A stretch of DNA of 64,000 nt from Carya illinoinensis. Lineage: Eukaryota > Streptophyta > Magnoliopsida > Fagales > Juglandaceae. The position numbers were made by a program, and so were the translations under genes. The stretch spans positions 39,713,433 through 39,777,432 of the forward strand of contig NC_056766.1 of NCBI RefSeq assembly GCF_018687715.1. The letters run 5' to 3'. The first letter of the stretch is position 1; every line of letters starts with the position of its first letter. Of the stretch, positions 12,078 through 24,599 are shown one piece after another. The notes under the pieces are model-generated. The model saw only the letters and a list, made by a program, of their open reading frames with translations, was not told where the DNA came from and made no database searches.

Positions 12078-12590
12078 AAGCCCCATCATCCCTCAGAATC
12101 CAGTTCATACAAACAGTAAAACACATTTCAAGACAAAACGTGAAATAAAACCAGTAACTCCTAGCAATAATAGTACCAACATTTTAATTTAAATAATCAG
12201 GTCAGACATACAAGATTTTCCCTAACTAATCCCCATGAATAAGTTTCACATATAATTTACAAAACAACATCACAAGCAAAGTCCCATTTTTTCATAATAG
12301 TATATAGGGAAAACAGAAACTATTCCAGAAAGCCAACCACATTTACTAGGCCACTTGATCAAAAAAAGACTAACCCCCATCATTCCTTAGAATCCAGTTC
12401 ATACAAGCAGTACAACACATTTTAAGACATAACATGAAATAAAACCAGTAACTCCTAGCAATAGCTTTCAAATAATAGGATTGTTTCCAAAGGTGGCATT
12501 GAAAACAATATAGAGATGTAATCAACTTTCAACAAAAACATTTGAATGGCACATACACCAACCTCATGAAAGGGACAAGATTAGACAGAA
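11883..12590. repeat. Tandem duplication with a 71-A homopolymer in one copy
   Basis: Sequence from GAATAAGTTTCACA (11883) recurs at 12237 with a few differences, and the matching segment CCAGTAACTCCTAGCAAT occurs at 12151 and 12445. The offset drops from 354 to 294 across the unit because copy 1 carries an A run at 12005-12075 where copy 2 has only about seven A. No coding content. It probably lies in non-coding sequence upstream of the GRF remnant. Confidence 0.8.
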
Positions 12591-14963
12591 CCCTTTGCAT
12601 TGACAAATGTCCTGCAAATCTTGCCTCAATAAAGAACAAAAGAAAAGAATCAAACAATATCTACCTGTTTGTTTACTACGGCAAAAGTCTGTTGTCCTAT
12701 ACTACCACAACTCCTTTTTCTTTGCTTTCTATTGAAATACAAGAAGATAATGAGAGTAATCATCTTCCCGTTAAAAAATTCATTCATTTTTACTTCATTG
12801 AATAAAACTTAATATTTCAAGACAGAACATGAAATAAAACATTTCAACACATTTCATACCAAAATGAACCTCAACAATTAAATATGCATGGCCAATGTGT
12901 GCCTAACTCATCATGACTACAGCCGGTAATATCCGCCGGTACCGAGATGTTGCTTGTCACAAATCTATGTTTTTTGAACTATCCTGCAAGATGTCTGATC
13001 ATATTAAAGCTTTAGTTATAAACCAAGAATGAGAAGAATTAATATTGAAATAGTAAAGATCTGCTAATTAATATACATTGAAGAAGATGACAACTTACAG
13101 TCAAATGAGAAATATTTGTTTATGCAGTAATATGTATAAATCTGCAAGAACAATTGAAGGGAAGGGAATTATGAGGGTCGTGTCATACAAATTCATTTTT
13201 TTATACCCTTAAACAGATTTTTATTCAAATAACATCAGAATTTTGAAACACTTACTTAATCTCTGTGGCATATCCAAAAAATAATTGAATTGAGACCCAT
13301 CCTCGGGACAACTAGCATTAATTATTCAATCATGATTAGCACAAGAGATCCTTAATTTGATTATCATATTAAGTACCCAATTATCCAATCTAGTGAACAA
13401 AACATGAGTTCCACTTAACGTAATTAGTCAATATATATAAGTGATCTGTGTGCGATACTTCTAATCTTTTTACAAGGAAATTTAAAAAAAAAAAATTTAC
13501 CAACATTAAAAGAACTTATTGATATTCCCCTTTGCTCCAAGGTCCAATTGGACCAATGGTAGTCATCTTCAATCCAATTGCACCAATGTACATTAAAGAA
13601 AGAAACCAATGTAAAACAAAAGCAAAATCAATTAAGGTAATATTTTTCCCCATAAATATGAACAATTTCAACAAAAAAAAAAAAATCAACTTGGTAAAGA
13701 AATCAGCAACCTTATTAAGTAACTTTTAAACATTTTCCATATGCAAATAAATTATTGAGCTTCACGAACAGATGGCATTGCTTGTCAAAAACAAAAGTCT
13801 TCTTTTTTCTTTTTATCAGATATGAGCAAAACAGACACAGACCTAAGTAGACCACTACTTTTAATTAGAACCTCTACAATTCCAATACATATACCTCATA
13901 CTCGAGGCCTCATCAAATAGAAATATAGAAAACAAAAATAGAGGGATTCAGAGTGATTTTCGCCTCTGATTCAGACTTTTAATTTTTATTATGATGATTC
14001 ACCAATATACATCAAAGTGAAATTCTTAATTAGAGCTCAAAAATAGAAAAAAATATAAACAATCAAAAAACGCAAAACCAAAACACATTAAAAGGGAGAA
14101 AACTAACCTGATTTTGCAACAACCTAATTGATAAGTATGGCAAATTCTTTTAGAGTTAGGATTAGGGTTTCGGTGCTCTGTGGGCTTCACATTTTAGATG
14201 TGGTGGAGAAGACGACAGGGCTTCGTGGCTCTGGTTAGTGGGTTCAAATCGGGTTTGTGGTTCGTGGCTCTTCGGGTTTTTGCTTTGTGGCTTTTCAGTA
14301 GGAGCCTAAAACGTGGGTTTGTTGGTCTTGGGTTTGAGAAGAAGGCGAAGAACTTGGTGCCTACGGGGACTGCTATGTGGGCTTCAGATTTCAGATCTGG
14401 TCTAGCAGACGATAGGTCGCCATGGTTTCAAATCGGCTCTGTGTTTTGTGGCTCTTCGGTACGAGCTCCACAACATGGGCCAGTTGTTGGGTCTTGGAAT
14501 TTTGAAGAAGATGAAGACAAAGAACAAAAGGTCTCGATTTGGATGGAAGGCGGAAGCATTCTGGGGAAGACGATGGAAATGGAAGAACTAAGATGAGGAG
14601 GGTCTTCGGGAGTGGGAGAAAGTGAAATGAATTTGGGAGAAAGTGAAATGAATTTTCACTTAATTGAGGATGTCAATCGAGTACGACGGATTATTTTTGA
14701 ACTAAAATTCTAAACGACACTGTCTTGAAAAATTTGCCACATAGGACACGGGGTGACTCAAAGGTTTCGCGAGCGGTTGCAAGTAGACTTTTTGATATAT
14801 ATTTTATGTTCACGAAAAGTAGATAATTTATTATATTTTAAGCGGGTTCAAACCTTGTTTACAAGTTACTTAATTTGGACAAAATAGTTATTTTTCGATA
14901 TTTATATAATTTTAACTATCAAAATTTGAGTTTTTGCAAATATATTTATTATTTTTATAGCTT

Positions 14964-15006
<43 letters not shown>

Positions 15007-15228
15007 CAATGACTATATTCATGATTATTTAAGTTACGTGCATGGTATTAAGAACATGATTTCTTTTGATTATTTTTAATATTTAATATACTCTTAGTAA
15101 AATAATATGTACAAAACTATTCAAATTTATATCTGTCAAATCGAGTTTTATATAAATTATATTATTTTAATAATTAATCATAATTTTTTTTTTTTACAAT
15201 CCCTCGTTTAATAAAGATGCATTAGGGG
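12591..15228. other. Intergenic DNA, no supported gene
   Basis: AT-rich sequence with A runs. A richer patch at about 14150-14600 contains two diverged copies of a segment with the shared words TTCAAATCGG and GTGGCTCTTCGG (near 14237-14285 and 14429-14460). A 132-codon open frame from ATG 14198 crosses it, but its translation shows no recognisable domain. On the minus strand the patch could be a leader exon of the GRF locus, since a donor-like site lies near 14109. A (TA)n tract lies at about 14963-15002. Confidence 0.4.
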
Positions 15229-16746
15229 TGAGTTCAGTCCGGTTTTGTGGACCAGATCGGACCTATTCGGTTCAGAGTTTTCCCATCCTGGACCAGACCG
15301 AACTCCCTCAGGACTGGTCCGGTCCGGTCCCATTCGGTCCACTGTTGATTTTTTATTTATTTTTTTATTTTTTTATCCAATGACATTTTATTTAATACTT
15401 ATGTAATTATATTGTGATATATTTAATATATATACATATAGTATACTATTATATATATATATATATATTAGTAATACGCTAATTCTATTAGTCTATTAGT
15501 AATAATACTATAACTAATAACTATATGTAATAATAGTAATACTCTTATTACTAATACTCTATGTAGTTATAGTGATTTAATACTAACATATTACATATTA
15601 AGCTAACTATACTAATACTATTATAAATTTACAAATATATGATACATTATAATTTATACTATAACTTTTATAATATGTTAATACATTAATATATACACTA
15701 GTACTATATATATTTTTTTGATCGGTTATACTAGTACTATATATTATAGTTAATAGTTATACATTAAAGAATATAGTAATACTTTGATACTAAATATATA
15801 TAGTTATAGACTTATAATGATTTAATTATTATGAATTTATAATTAGTATAATTATTTAATTGTATTAGTATTAGACTATTAGTAATTCAATTTGGCTATA
15901 TTATATTAGTTATATTAGTAATATTAGTTATGTTGAATCAGTTAGTTAGTATAACTATATTATACATTATTAGTATTAATATAAATATTAGTATTAGTTA
16001 TAACTATATAGCCTATATTAGAATTGAGAGTCTTAGACTATATAATAGACTAATAATATTAGTACAACTATATAAGTATATTGTATAACTATATATATTA
16101 GTTTTAATTATAGTGATTAGTATAACTATATAATAGTAGACTATTAGTATAACTATTTATTAGTATTAGTTATATTGTTATGGTGATTTAGTATATTATA
16201 ATTTATATATTATATTTATACTATAACTCTTATAATATATTAATATATACTAGTACTACATATTATAGTTATATATTAAAGAATATAATAATACATTCAT
16301 ACTAAATATATATAGTTATATTTCTAGTGATTTAATTATTAACTTATTATGATTAGTATAACTATATAAATTATATAATAGTATATTAGTATTAATAGTA
16401 GACTATTAGTATAGGTCACTATAACTATTGTTGAAATATTAGTTATAGTGATTTAGTATAACTATATATTAGTATAAGTATAACTATAGTCTATATTAGA
16501 CTATTAATATTTTTTATACCATATATAATTATATAATTAATTATATACAACTATTATATAAATAATAATGTTTCTTAATTTCTATTTGGTCCGGTTCGTG
16601 GTGAAAAACCCCTGGACCGGGACCAAACCGAAACCCTTCGGTCCCTTGAAAAATGGACTGGACCCAATTTGGTCCGGTCTGGTCCGATCCAAAAGTGGCC
16701 GGTCCGGTCGGTTTATCCGATCCAGACCGTCCGATTCTCAGCCCTA
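15229..16746 (+). mobile_element. hAT-like non-autonomous element
   Basis: The left end reads TAGGGGTGAGTTCAGTCCGG and the right end is CGATTCTCAGCCCTA, whose reverse complement starts TAGGGCTGAGAATCGG, so the termini are imperfect inverted repeats. Both ends are packed with GGTCCGGTCC and GGACCGG motifs within about 150 bp. The middle is extremely AT-rich with no coding capacity. The flanks are AGATGCAT on the left and GGATGCAC on the right, an 8-bp target duplication with two mismatches, as expected for an old hAT insertion. It is related to the copy at 1-762, which is inverted relative to it. Confidence 0.7.
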
Positions 16747-16828
16747 GGATGCACTATAGTCGACTACTTTCTTGAGATTGAAGATTATTAAAAAAAAAAA
16801 AAGATGGAAGAAAGTATTAAGAGAAATG
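16747..16828. other. Spacer between the hAT-like and copia elements
   Basis: An 82-bp remnant of older DNA with a 15-A run. It ends in AAATG, the left copy of the copia target duplication. Confidence 0.6.
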
Positions 16829-17114
16829 TGTTATAAAACTAAAAGAGAAGTGATATAACAAGATAGAGAAAATATTGCAAGAGAAAGAGTTGTTCTTCAA
16901 TGCAAAACTTGATCATATACAAGTGAATGATACCCATATATATAGGAGTACAAAGGAGTAGGTATGGATCAATGGTCTTAATTGTAGTCTAAAGATAAGT
17001 TTTAATTGATGGCTTCAATGGTCTTAATTAATAGCTTCAATGGTCTTAATTAATGGTTTCAATGGTCTTCATTAATGGCTATGTATGGCCATACAAATAA
17101 GTTCATACATAACA
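16829..17114 (-). repeat. 3' LTR of the copia element
   Basis: 286 bp, starting TGTTATAAAAC and ending TACATAACA on the plus strand. It differs from the partner LTR by scattered substitutions and by one extra copy of a 22-bp CTTCAATGGTCTTAATTAAT-type unit, which tandemly repeats inside both LTRs. Confidence 0.9.
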
Positions 17115-17336
17115 CTCCCCCTTTGGATGACCATATATTAAGAATAGGTCTCGTTAAAACCTTGCCAAGGAAAAACCCAGTGAAAAAAAATCAATGGCAA
17201 ATGAAAAAGAGTACAATATTCATGTATATCGCCAAGTGCTTTAAGATTGCCTCATTAAAACCTTGCAAAGGAAAACTCAGTGGGATAAAACCTTAGCGAA
17301 GGAAAAAGAATACAATCAGCACAAGTTTTCAAGACA

Positions 17337-20300
17337 TTACTTCCCCTGAAAAGTGCATGATAATAAGTCTTCAAGTTTCCGCATTCCAATGTTCTGCACA
17401 ATCTTCTTAAATGTTGCAGTTGGTAATGCTTTTGTAAATAAATCTGCCAGATTATCAGTTGATCGTATCTGCTTGACGTTAATTTCACATTTCTTCTGAA
17501 GTTCATGGGTATAAAAGAATTTATGTGAAATATGTTTGGTTCTATCACCTTTGATATATCCTTCTCTAATTTGAGTAGTACAAGCAGCATTATGTTTGTA
17601 TAAAATTGTTGGACTATCATTAATCACTGGAAGACCACATTTTTCTTAAATATGTTGGATCACTGATCTTAGCCAAATGCATTCTCGACTTGCCTCATGA
17701 ATTGCAATGATCTCTAAGTGATTTGAAGAGGTAGCAGATAGTGTTTGCTTGACAGATCTCTATGGTATAGCAGAATTTCCATAAGTAAATACATATCCAG
17801 TTTGAGATCTACCTTTGTGTGGATCTGAAAGATAACCTGCATCCGCATATCCAACTAATTGTGGACTTGAACCATGTTGATAAGATAATCCCATATCAAC
17901 CGTACCTCGGAGGTATCGAAAGACATGTTTAATGTCATTCCAATGTTTTCGAGTTGGTGCGAAACTATATCTTCCAAGTAAATTAATTGAATATGTAATA
18001 TTAGGCCGAGTGTAATTTGCAAGATACGTCAAGGCTCCAATTGCACTGAGATAAGGTATTTCAGGACTAAAAATTTCTTCATTATCTTCACAAGGACGAA
18101 ATGGATTCTTCTGCATATCAAGTGATCGAACAACCATTGGAGTACTCAGGGGATGAGATTTGTCCATGTAAAAGTGTTTCAAGACTTTCTCTGTATAATT
18201 TGACTGATGAATGAGAATTCCATTTTGCAAATGCTCGAGCTGCAGGTCGAGACAAAATTTCATTTTGTCAAGATCCTTCATTTCAAATTCATTCTTTAAA
18301 TATGTAGCGGTTCTTCTGATCTATTCAGGAGTTCCAACAAAATTTAGATCATCAAAGTAAACCGCAATAATAACAAATCTGGAGTCTGATTTCTTAATAA
18401 AAATACATGGGCATATTTGATTATTCTCAAATCTTTCTTTCAATAGATATTCGTTAAGGCGTTTATACCACATGCGTCCGGATTGCTTTAACCCATATAA
18501 AGATCTTTGAAGCTTAATAGAATACATATTTCTGAATGTACTCAGATTAGAAGCTTCAGGCATTTTATATCATTCAGAGATTTTCATATATATATATATA
18601 TATATATATCATGATCTAATGATCCATATAAATATGCAGTGACCACATCCATCAACTGCATATCCAATCTTTTTGTAACTACCAAACTAATTAAAAATCT
18701 GAATGTGATTGCATTCATAACAGGAGAGTATGTTTCCTCATAATTAATCCCCGATTTCTGCAGGAAACCTTGTGCAACAAGTCGTACTTTATATCGCACA
18801 ATTTCATTGCTTTCATTAAGGTTACGTATAAATACACATTTATATCCAACATGCATTACATCCTTTGGTGTTTGTACAATTGGTCCAAAGACCTCTCGCT
18901 TTGCTAGCGAGTTTAATTCAGCTTCAATAGCTGATTTCCATTTTGGCCAGTCATTTCTACGTCGACATTTTTCGACAGTTTTTGACTTAATTTCTTCATT
19001 ACTTCTGGTAATGTTAAGGGCCATTTTATATGAAAATATGTTGTCGATAACAGTTTTATTTCTATTCAAAATTTCTCCAGTACTCATAAAATGTATCAAG
19101 ATTTCGTTATTTTCAGGTACCTGCCCCTCTTCAAGGGAAGACATTTCATTAAATACCTCTTCAAGAGGTTATTTTTCAGGAGATTTACTCTCTTCAAGAG
19201 CATCAATTACTATTATGGTTTGTGTTGTGGGTATGGACTCTTCAGGAATACCAAATTCATTTTGTATTTTTCTCTTCCAAGGAATTTTGTCCTTAGCACC
19301 AATAGGCCGTCCACGCTTCAGGCGTATCTTAGACTCACCTATTGCTGTTTTGGCAACTTGTCCTTCAGGGACTACAATCCTTGTTGGAACATTAACAGCA
19401 AGAATATATGATTTTACCACACCTTTAGTGTTAGTAAATACATCCGGTAATTGGTTTGCAACACTTTGTAAATGAATAATCTTTTGAACCTCTAGTTTAC
19501 ATTCTTTTGGACGAGGATCAAAATGGAAAAGAGTTTTATTTTTCCAAGTAATTTCTTGTCGTGTTTCAGGCACCGACTTCTCATTACCCAATGTTGGAAA
19601 AATGGATTCGTCAAAATGACAATCCTCAAAACGTACCTTAAACATATCCCCTGTAAGAGGCTCAATGTATCTAATAATAGATGGAGAATCAAACCCAACA
19701 TATATCTCAAGTCTACGTTGAGAGTCCATCTTTGTACGTTGTGAAGGTGAAATTGGAACATATACCGTACATCTAAAAATACGAAGATGAGAAATATTTG
19801 GTTGCTGACCAAATGCAAGCTGTAATGGTGAATATTTGTGATATGCTGATGGCCTAACTCGAATCAATGATACTGCATGAAGTATAGCATGTCCCCAGGC
19901 AGAAATATGAAGTTTTGATTTCATGAGTAAATGTCTAGCTATTAGCTGAAATCTTTTAATTAATGATTCAGCTAAACCATTTTGAGTGTGTGTGTAGGCA
20001 ACTGGATGTTCAACATCTATTACTATTGACATGCAATAGTTATCAAAAGCTTGAGATGTAAATTCACCTGCATTATCCAATCGAATAGTTTTAATTGGAT
20101 AGTCAGGGAATTGTATTCGTAGTTTAATTATTTGGGCAAGAAGTTTAGCAAATGCAATATTTTATAGTGGAAAGTAGACAAACATGTGACCATCGACTTG
20201 ATGCATCAATTAAAACCATAAAATATCTGAACGGTCCACTTGATAGTTGAATAGGTCCACATATATCTCCATGAATCCTTTGTAAAAATGATGGAGATTC

Positions 20301-22104
20301 AAAAATAATCTTTGAGATAGATGGTTTGATAATCAATTTACCCTGAGAACATGTAAAGCATGGATATTCATTAGATAAAATAATCTTCTGATTCTTTAGG
20401 GGATGCCCATACGAATTATCAATTATTCGTCTCATCATTATTAATCCCGGATGTCTAAGGCGATCATGTCAAGTCATAAATACTTTGGGGTCAATGCACT
20501 TCTGGTGCATTACCACATGTGATTCAATTGTTCTCATTTCTGTATAATACAATCCAGATGAGAGAGCAGATAGTTTTTCTAATACGAGCTTCTGGCTCGA
20601 AATTATTTTAATAATGAGAAGATGCTCTTTATTGTCTTCTTTGGTGGTTTCAATATGACAACCATTACGACGTATATCTTTAAAACTCAGTAAATTTCTT
20701 CTGGATCATGAAGAAAATAGAGCATCATCAATACAAAATTTGGTGCCATTAGGCAACACAATATAAGCTCTTCCGGAGCCTTCAATTAGATTCGATGAAC
20801 CAGAAATGATATGAACATAGGCTTTACTCAATGTTAGATTTTGAAAATATTTTTTATCTTTAAAAATCGTGTGAGTTGTAGCACTGTCAGCCAGACATAC
20901 ATCTCTATTATTCATCTCAGAGATAGAAAGTTCATCACTAAGACTCATGATTTTACAAAATATATAAAACTTTCATTACTACAAAACATTGTAAAATATA
21001 TAAAAAAAAAAAAATTATAATAAGATAAAGGAAATACATTAATTAAAAAGGAACACTTCCATCACCAATCAAATGATCAACTCTACCACTAAAATCCTCA
21101 AAGAAATCAGAAACATCAAGGCTTGTAATATCTTCTCCATCTATAGAATTTAAAGCATATGATGATTCAGCAAAATTTGTTTCAATCTTTTTTGTTTTTT
21201 CTTTTATAGAAGATTGGTATAAGTCAACCAAGTGCTTAGTTGTACGACAGGCACGAGACCAATGTCCAGTCATACTATATCTATGGCATCCATCTTCAAC
21301 TTTCTTTAAAAATTTGTTTTGAAGACGTTTACCATTCTCTGAGTTGAACCACTTCTGGTGGTACGGTGTATATCTATTATTATCCATTTTAGTGTGATCT
21401 CTTCTAGGACCTCCACTTCTATAGTTTTTCCTACCACGTCCACGCCCTTAGTTTCTTTGAAAAGATGCACCATTCGCTTCTGGGAATAGTTTAAATCTAG
21501 TACTATTCACTTCAGGGAATGATATAGAACCAGTAGGACGTAACTGGTGATTTCTTAACAAAATTTCATTATTTTGCTCAGCTAATAGAAGATAAAATAT
21601 AAGTTCAGAATATTTTTTGAACTTTCACTTTCGATACTGCTGCTGCAGTAGCACATTCGATGCATGAAAAGTAGTATATGTCTTCTCTAACAAGTTATCA
21701 TCAGTGACTTTTTCACCACATAATTTCAATAGTGAGTTAATTTTAAAGAGTGCAGAGTTATACTCACTAATACTCTTGAAATCTTGCAATTTCAAGTGTA
21801 TCCAATCATGACGAGCTTTTGGGAGGATTACAGTTTTCTGGTGCTTATATTTCTCCCTTAAATCATTCCACAAAATAAGTGGATCTTTCACTGTTAGATA
21901 CTCAACTTTTAATTCTTCATGAAGATGGTGCCGAAGGAAAATCATTGTCTTAGCACGGTCCTGCCGGGACCCTTGATTTTCTTCTTTAATTGTATCTCCC
22001 AGATTTATCGCATCCAGATGGATCTCAGCATCAAGGATCTAAGATAAATAATTTTTTTCAGAAATGTCAAGATCAACAAATTCTAATTTTATAAGATTTG
22101 ACAT
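17337..22104 (-). pseudogene. copia gag-pol polyprotein, multiply interrupted
   Basis: The reading starts at ATG 22104 (MSNLIKLEF) and ends after SCTFQGK at 17337. Order: a UBN2-type gag, including an in-frame TAG where a Trp is expected (near 22040), and HLKLQDFKSISEYNSALFKI; a CCHC knuckle near 21290, read as CHRYSMTGHWSRAC, in which the second Cys is lost; aspartic protease LADSATTHTI (near 20900); integrase with GDICGP, DNAGEFTSQ and QNGLAES; reverse transcriptase with YSIKLQRSLYGLKQSGRMWY and a YFDD box in place of YVDD; and an RNase H region with YADAGYLSDPHKGRSQTGY. At least eight separate frame segments are needed. A (TA)n expansion at about 18586-18609 sits inside the reverse-transcriptase codons for HDIYMKI. 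It cannot encode its own transposition. Confidence 0.9.
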
Positions 22105-22321
22105 TTTCTACATATATACATCAGGAATATAAGTATGTTTATATTATAAATAAGAAATACATTCACAAACTTATGTTTTCATAGAGAATAAACATAGAGT
22201 TTTCATCAAGTAATAATAAGTAATATAACTTTTCATATAAACTACAAAAATCTATTGAAAAACTTACTTGAAGTAGAAGACTACTAGCTTCAAACTCGTT
22301 AAAACCTTCGTGCTGATAACG

Positions 22322-22585
22322 TGTTATAAAACTAAAAAAGAAATGATATAACAAGATAGAGAGAATATTGCAAGAGAAAGAGTTGTTCTTTAATGCAAAA
22401 CTTGATCATATAGAAGTGAATGATACCCATATATATAGGAGTACAAAGGAGTAAGTATGGCTTAATAGTCTTAATTGTAGGCTAAAGATAGGTCTTAATT
22501 GATGGCTTCAATGGTCTTAATTAATGGCTTCAATGGTCTTCATTAATGGCTATGTATGGCCATACAAATAAGTTCATACATAACA
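22322..22585 (-). repeat. 5' LTR of the copia element
   Basis: 264 bp, TGTTATAAAAC to TACATAACA on the plus strand. Directly downstream in the element's reading direction is GTTATCAGCACGA (complement of about 22309-22321), the expected place for a primer-binding site. I did not assign the tRNA. Confidence 0.9.
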
Positions 22586-22755
22586 AAATGATATTTGTAG
22601 TTGTGGAATATGTAAGTGTCATACAAACTCTATAAAAAAAAGTGAGTAAATAGGGGCCCATATGAAAAATATTTATTTTTTTTAGAATAGACCTCAATCT
22701 TTTTCAAAATGATTACGTAGCGTTTATGCATTTTACAACTATACGTAACATTACT
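22586..22755. repeat. MITE-like repeat, family A, copy 1
   Basis: It begins AAATGATATTTGTAGTTGTGG and ends ACAACTATACGTAACATTAC, so the ends are imperfect inverted repeats. Internal landmarks are AAAAGTGAGTAAATAGG and CAAAATGATTACGTAGCG. Related copies lie near 38296-38475 and 52425-52590. Confidence 0.55.
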
Positions 22756-22924
22756 CGTAAAGAGAAATTATATAACCAAACTCGCCGTTCACTCTATGAC
22801 TACAAATATAATTTTTTTTACCACAATGTTTTTTTCCCAAAGTGCGCAATTAAATTCAATATAACTGTAGTCACACAAAGGCTTGTAAAAAGGGGTAGGT
22901 TTATTTTAAAAATTGAAGTACTAC

Positions 22925-23090
22925 AAATATAAAGGATTGATTATATAAATTGACGTGATTTTATGTAATTTGATTCGTTAGATCTATTTTATTATAAAAT
23001 AAATTTATAATCTAATGTAATATAATATTAAACCACGTTATTTTGTAAGTTAGCTTTTATTTAATTATTTTGTAACTAAAATACTTCTCT
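22925..23090. repeat. MITE-like repeat, family B, copy 1
   Basis: The pattern is a run resembling ATATAAATTGACGTG, then GATTCGTTAGATCTA, TTATAATCTAATG and a closing segment with AACCACGTTA and TTTGTAAGTTAGC. The same order of words occurs at 29104-29285 and, less completely, at about 51683-51800. Confidence 0.5.
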
Positions 23091-24154
23091 TTTAAAACTT
23101 GATCTAATAAAATTTTGGTAAGAGTTAGTATTATTTTTTTTTAGAGTTTTGTTAAAGTTAATTTGATTTTACAATTTTTTAGACGAAAACCAGGCAAAGA
23201 ACCGAATAGAAATTTCCTTTCGAAGTGAAGTTGAAAAATATTTAAAATATAAATTGAAGAATTTTTTAATTATTTTCTTTTTATGTTTTTAACTGTATAT
23301 GTTGATTGATTGTAGGCCCGTACATGATATATGATAGGTTTGAAAACAAAGAGGGAGGTGCATAAGCTAACCCAACCCATTTCTGAAACCAACTGATCGA
23401 AGATAACTATAACATTGGACAGAGCTCATGATCAGGTTCGGCCCACCCAAGTCTCCACAGGTTCATATAATGGATTATCTTCACATAACTTGTTTTTATT
23501 ATATATTATTGTTGGAAATATGAGTTCTTCACGTGGTTTCAGATGAATGGGTCGGCCCGATTTGGATATAAAAGTTCTACCAATTCATCTCATCTAATTA
23601 TAATAATTTTTTTAAATTTTTACATAAAATATAATAAAAAATTTAATTTTTTTAAAACTTAAAACAATAATAATATTAAAAAATAATATTTTAATAATAT
23701 TTTATTTAACTTTCATATTAACTCATCTCATCTAAACTCAATAGAATGCTTCCCGTAATGTAATGGTTCAAGGAAAGCTAGTCATATTTAGCTTTATACT
23801 AGTACTCCCAAATTACTGGTCAATGCCATAATTGGAACCATTGACATAAGATCGTGTTGCTGACAAGGGACTGTTGGATTAAATGTGGCAATATGACAAT
23901 TTGAGCAGAACGTGAGGGGGCATAAGTAGCGTAAAAGCTGGTAAGGAAAGAGGGGAATCACTCTGAGCAAACTCTTAGCTCTTTCTCTCTTTCTTTTCTG
24001 ATAAAAATATATTTTAACTTTGACATCAGAGGTGTTATGGACAGGCCCGGCCACCCCCATTCTCTTCTTTTACAGGCATTCAGTGCAGTTCCGAATTGGT
24101 GATTAAAAAACACATCTTAACAAGATTTGTCTCAAAGTCTAATATTTTTGTCTG
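23091..24154. other. Intergenic DNA with a family C MITE-like copy
   Basis: At about 23560-23745 a short AT-rich repeat has TTCATCTCATCTAATT on the left and AACTCATCTCATCTAAACTC on the right, related to the GATGTTGAGATGAGAT ends seen near 46001. No gene is recognised in the rest. Confidence 0.45.
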
Positions 24155-24295
24155 TTACTACAAAAAAATTGAGCATTTATGATGAGTTACTGGTGATGAA
24201 AATGATTATTTGGGATGAAAATAGACTATTTTGACAAAAAATAATCATTTTAGTAAAAAATAACTAGCATCAAATAAGCTGTTTTCTTATAGTAA
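24155..24295. mobile_element. Short CACTA-like MITE candidate
   Basis: The left end TTACTACAAAAAAATT and the reverse complement of the right end, TTACTATAAGAAAAC, form an imperfect terminal inverted repeat of the CACTACAAGAAA type. The 141-bp interior repeats GATGAAAAT and AAAAATAATCATTTTAGT words. A clear target duplication was not found, so the boundaries are tentative. Confidence 0.35.
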
Positions 24296-24559
24296 TGCGC
24301 ATTTTCTGGTGTTAAAAAACACTTTTACTCTTCACTTGCCGCAAGTGGTTTGGCTGCAAATGCTAAAGATTTTTGAACATCCGACTAACCCTCTAGCATT
24401 CATGGCCAAGATCTCTAATATTGGCCTTAAACAATCAGCATAGTTTGGCCCAAATCCTCGTACAAACACCACTCGAAATAAACCAGAAAAGGAGATCATG
24501 AGGTCGTTCATTTTGTTTTTGAAACGTAACCACAGAGCAGATATTTGCTGTTTTGGCAG

Positions 24560-24599
<40 letters not shown>

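Larger units (their letters stand above)
16829..22585 (-). mobile_element. Complete Ty1/copia LTR retrotransposon (degenerate)
   Basis: Both LTRs begin and end TG...CA, and the element is bounded by a perfect 5-bp target duplication AAATG (16824-16828 and 22586-22590). Reading on the minus strand, the order is 5' LTR (22585-22322), gag, protease, integrase, reverse transcriptase, RNase H, polypurine tract (AAAGGGGGAG, reverse complement of about 17115-17124) and 3' LTR (17114-16829). Integrase before reverse transcriptase defines the copia superfamily. The element interrupts the first bases of a MITE-like repeat that resumes at 22586. Many stops make it non-functional. Confidence 0.95.

Noticed and set aside
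14198..14596. 132-codon plus-strand open frame
   Set aside because: It has no recognisable domain and crosses an internal DNA duplication. It could be a leader region read in the wrong strand, so it was not called as a gene.
18807..19475. 222-codon plus-strand frame
   Set aside because: It is the antisense shadow of the copia integrase/reverse-transcriptase region.
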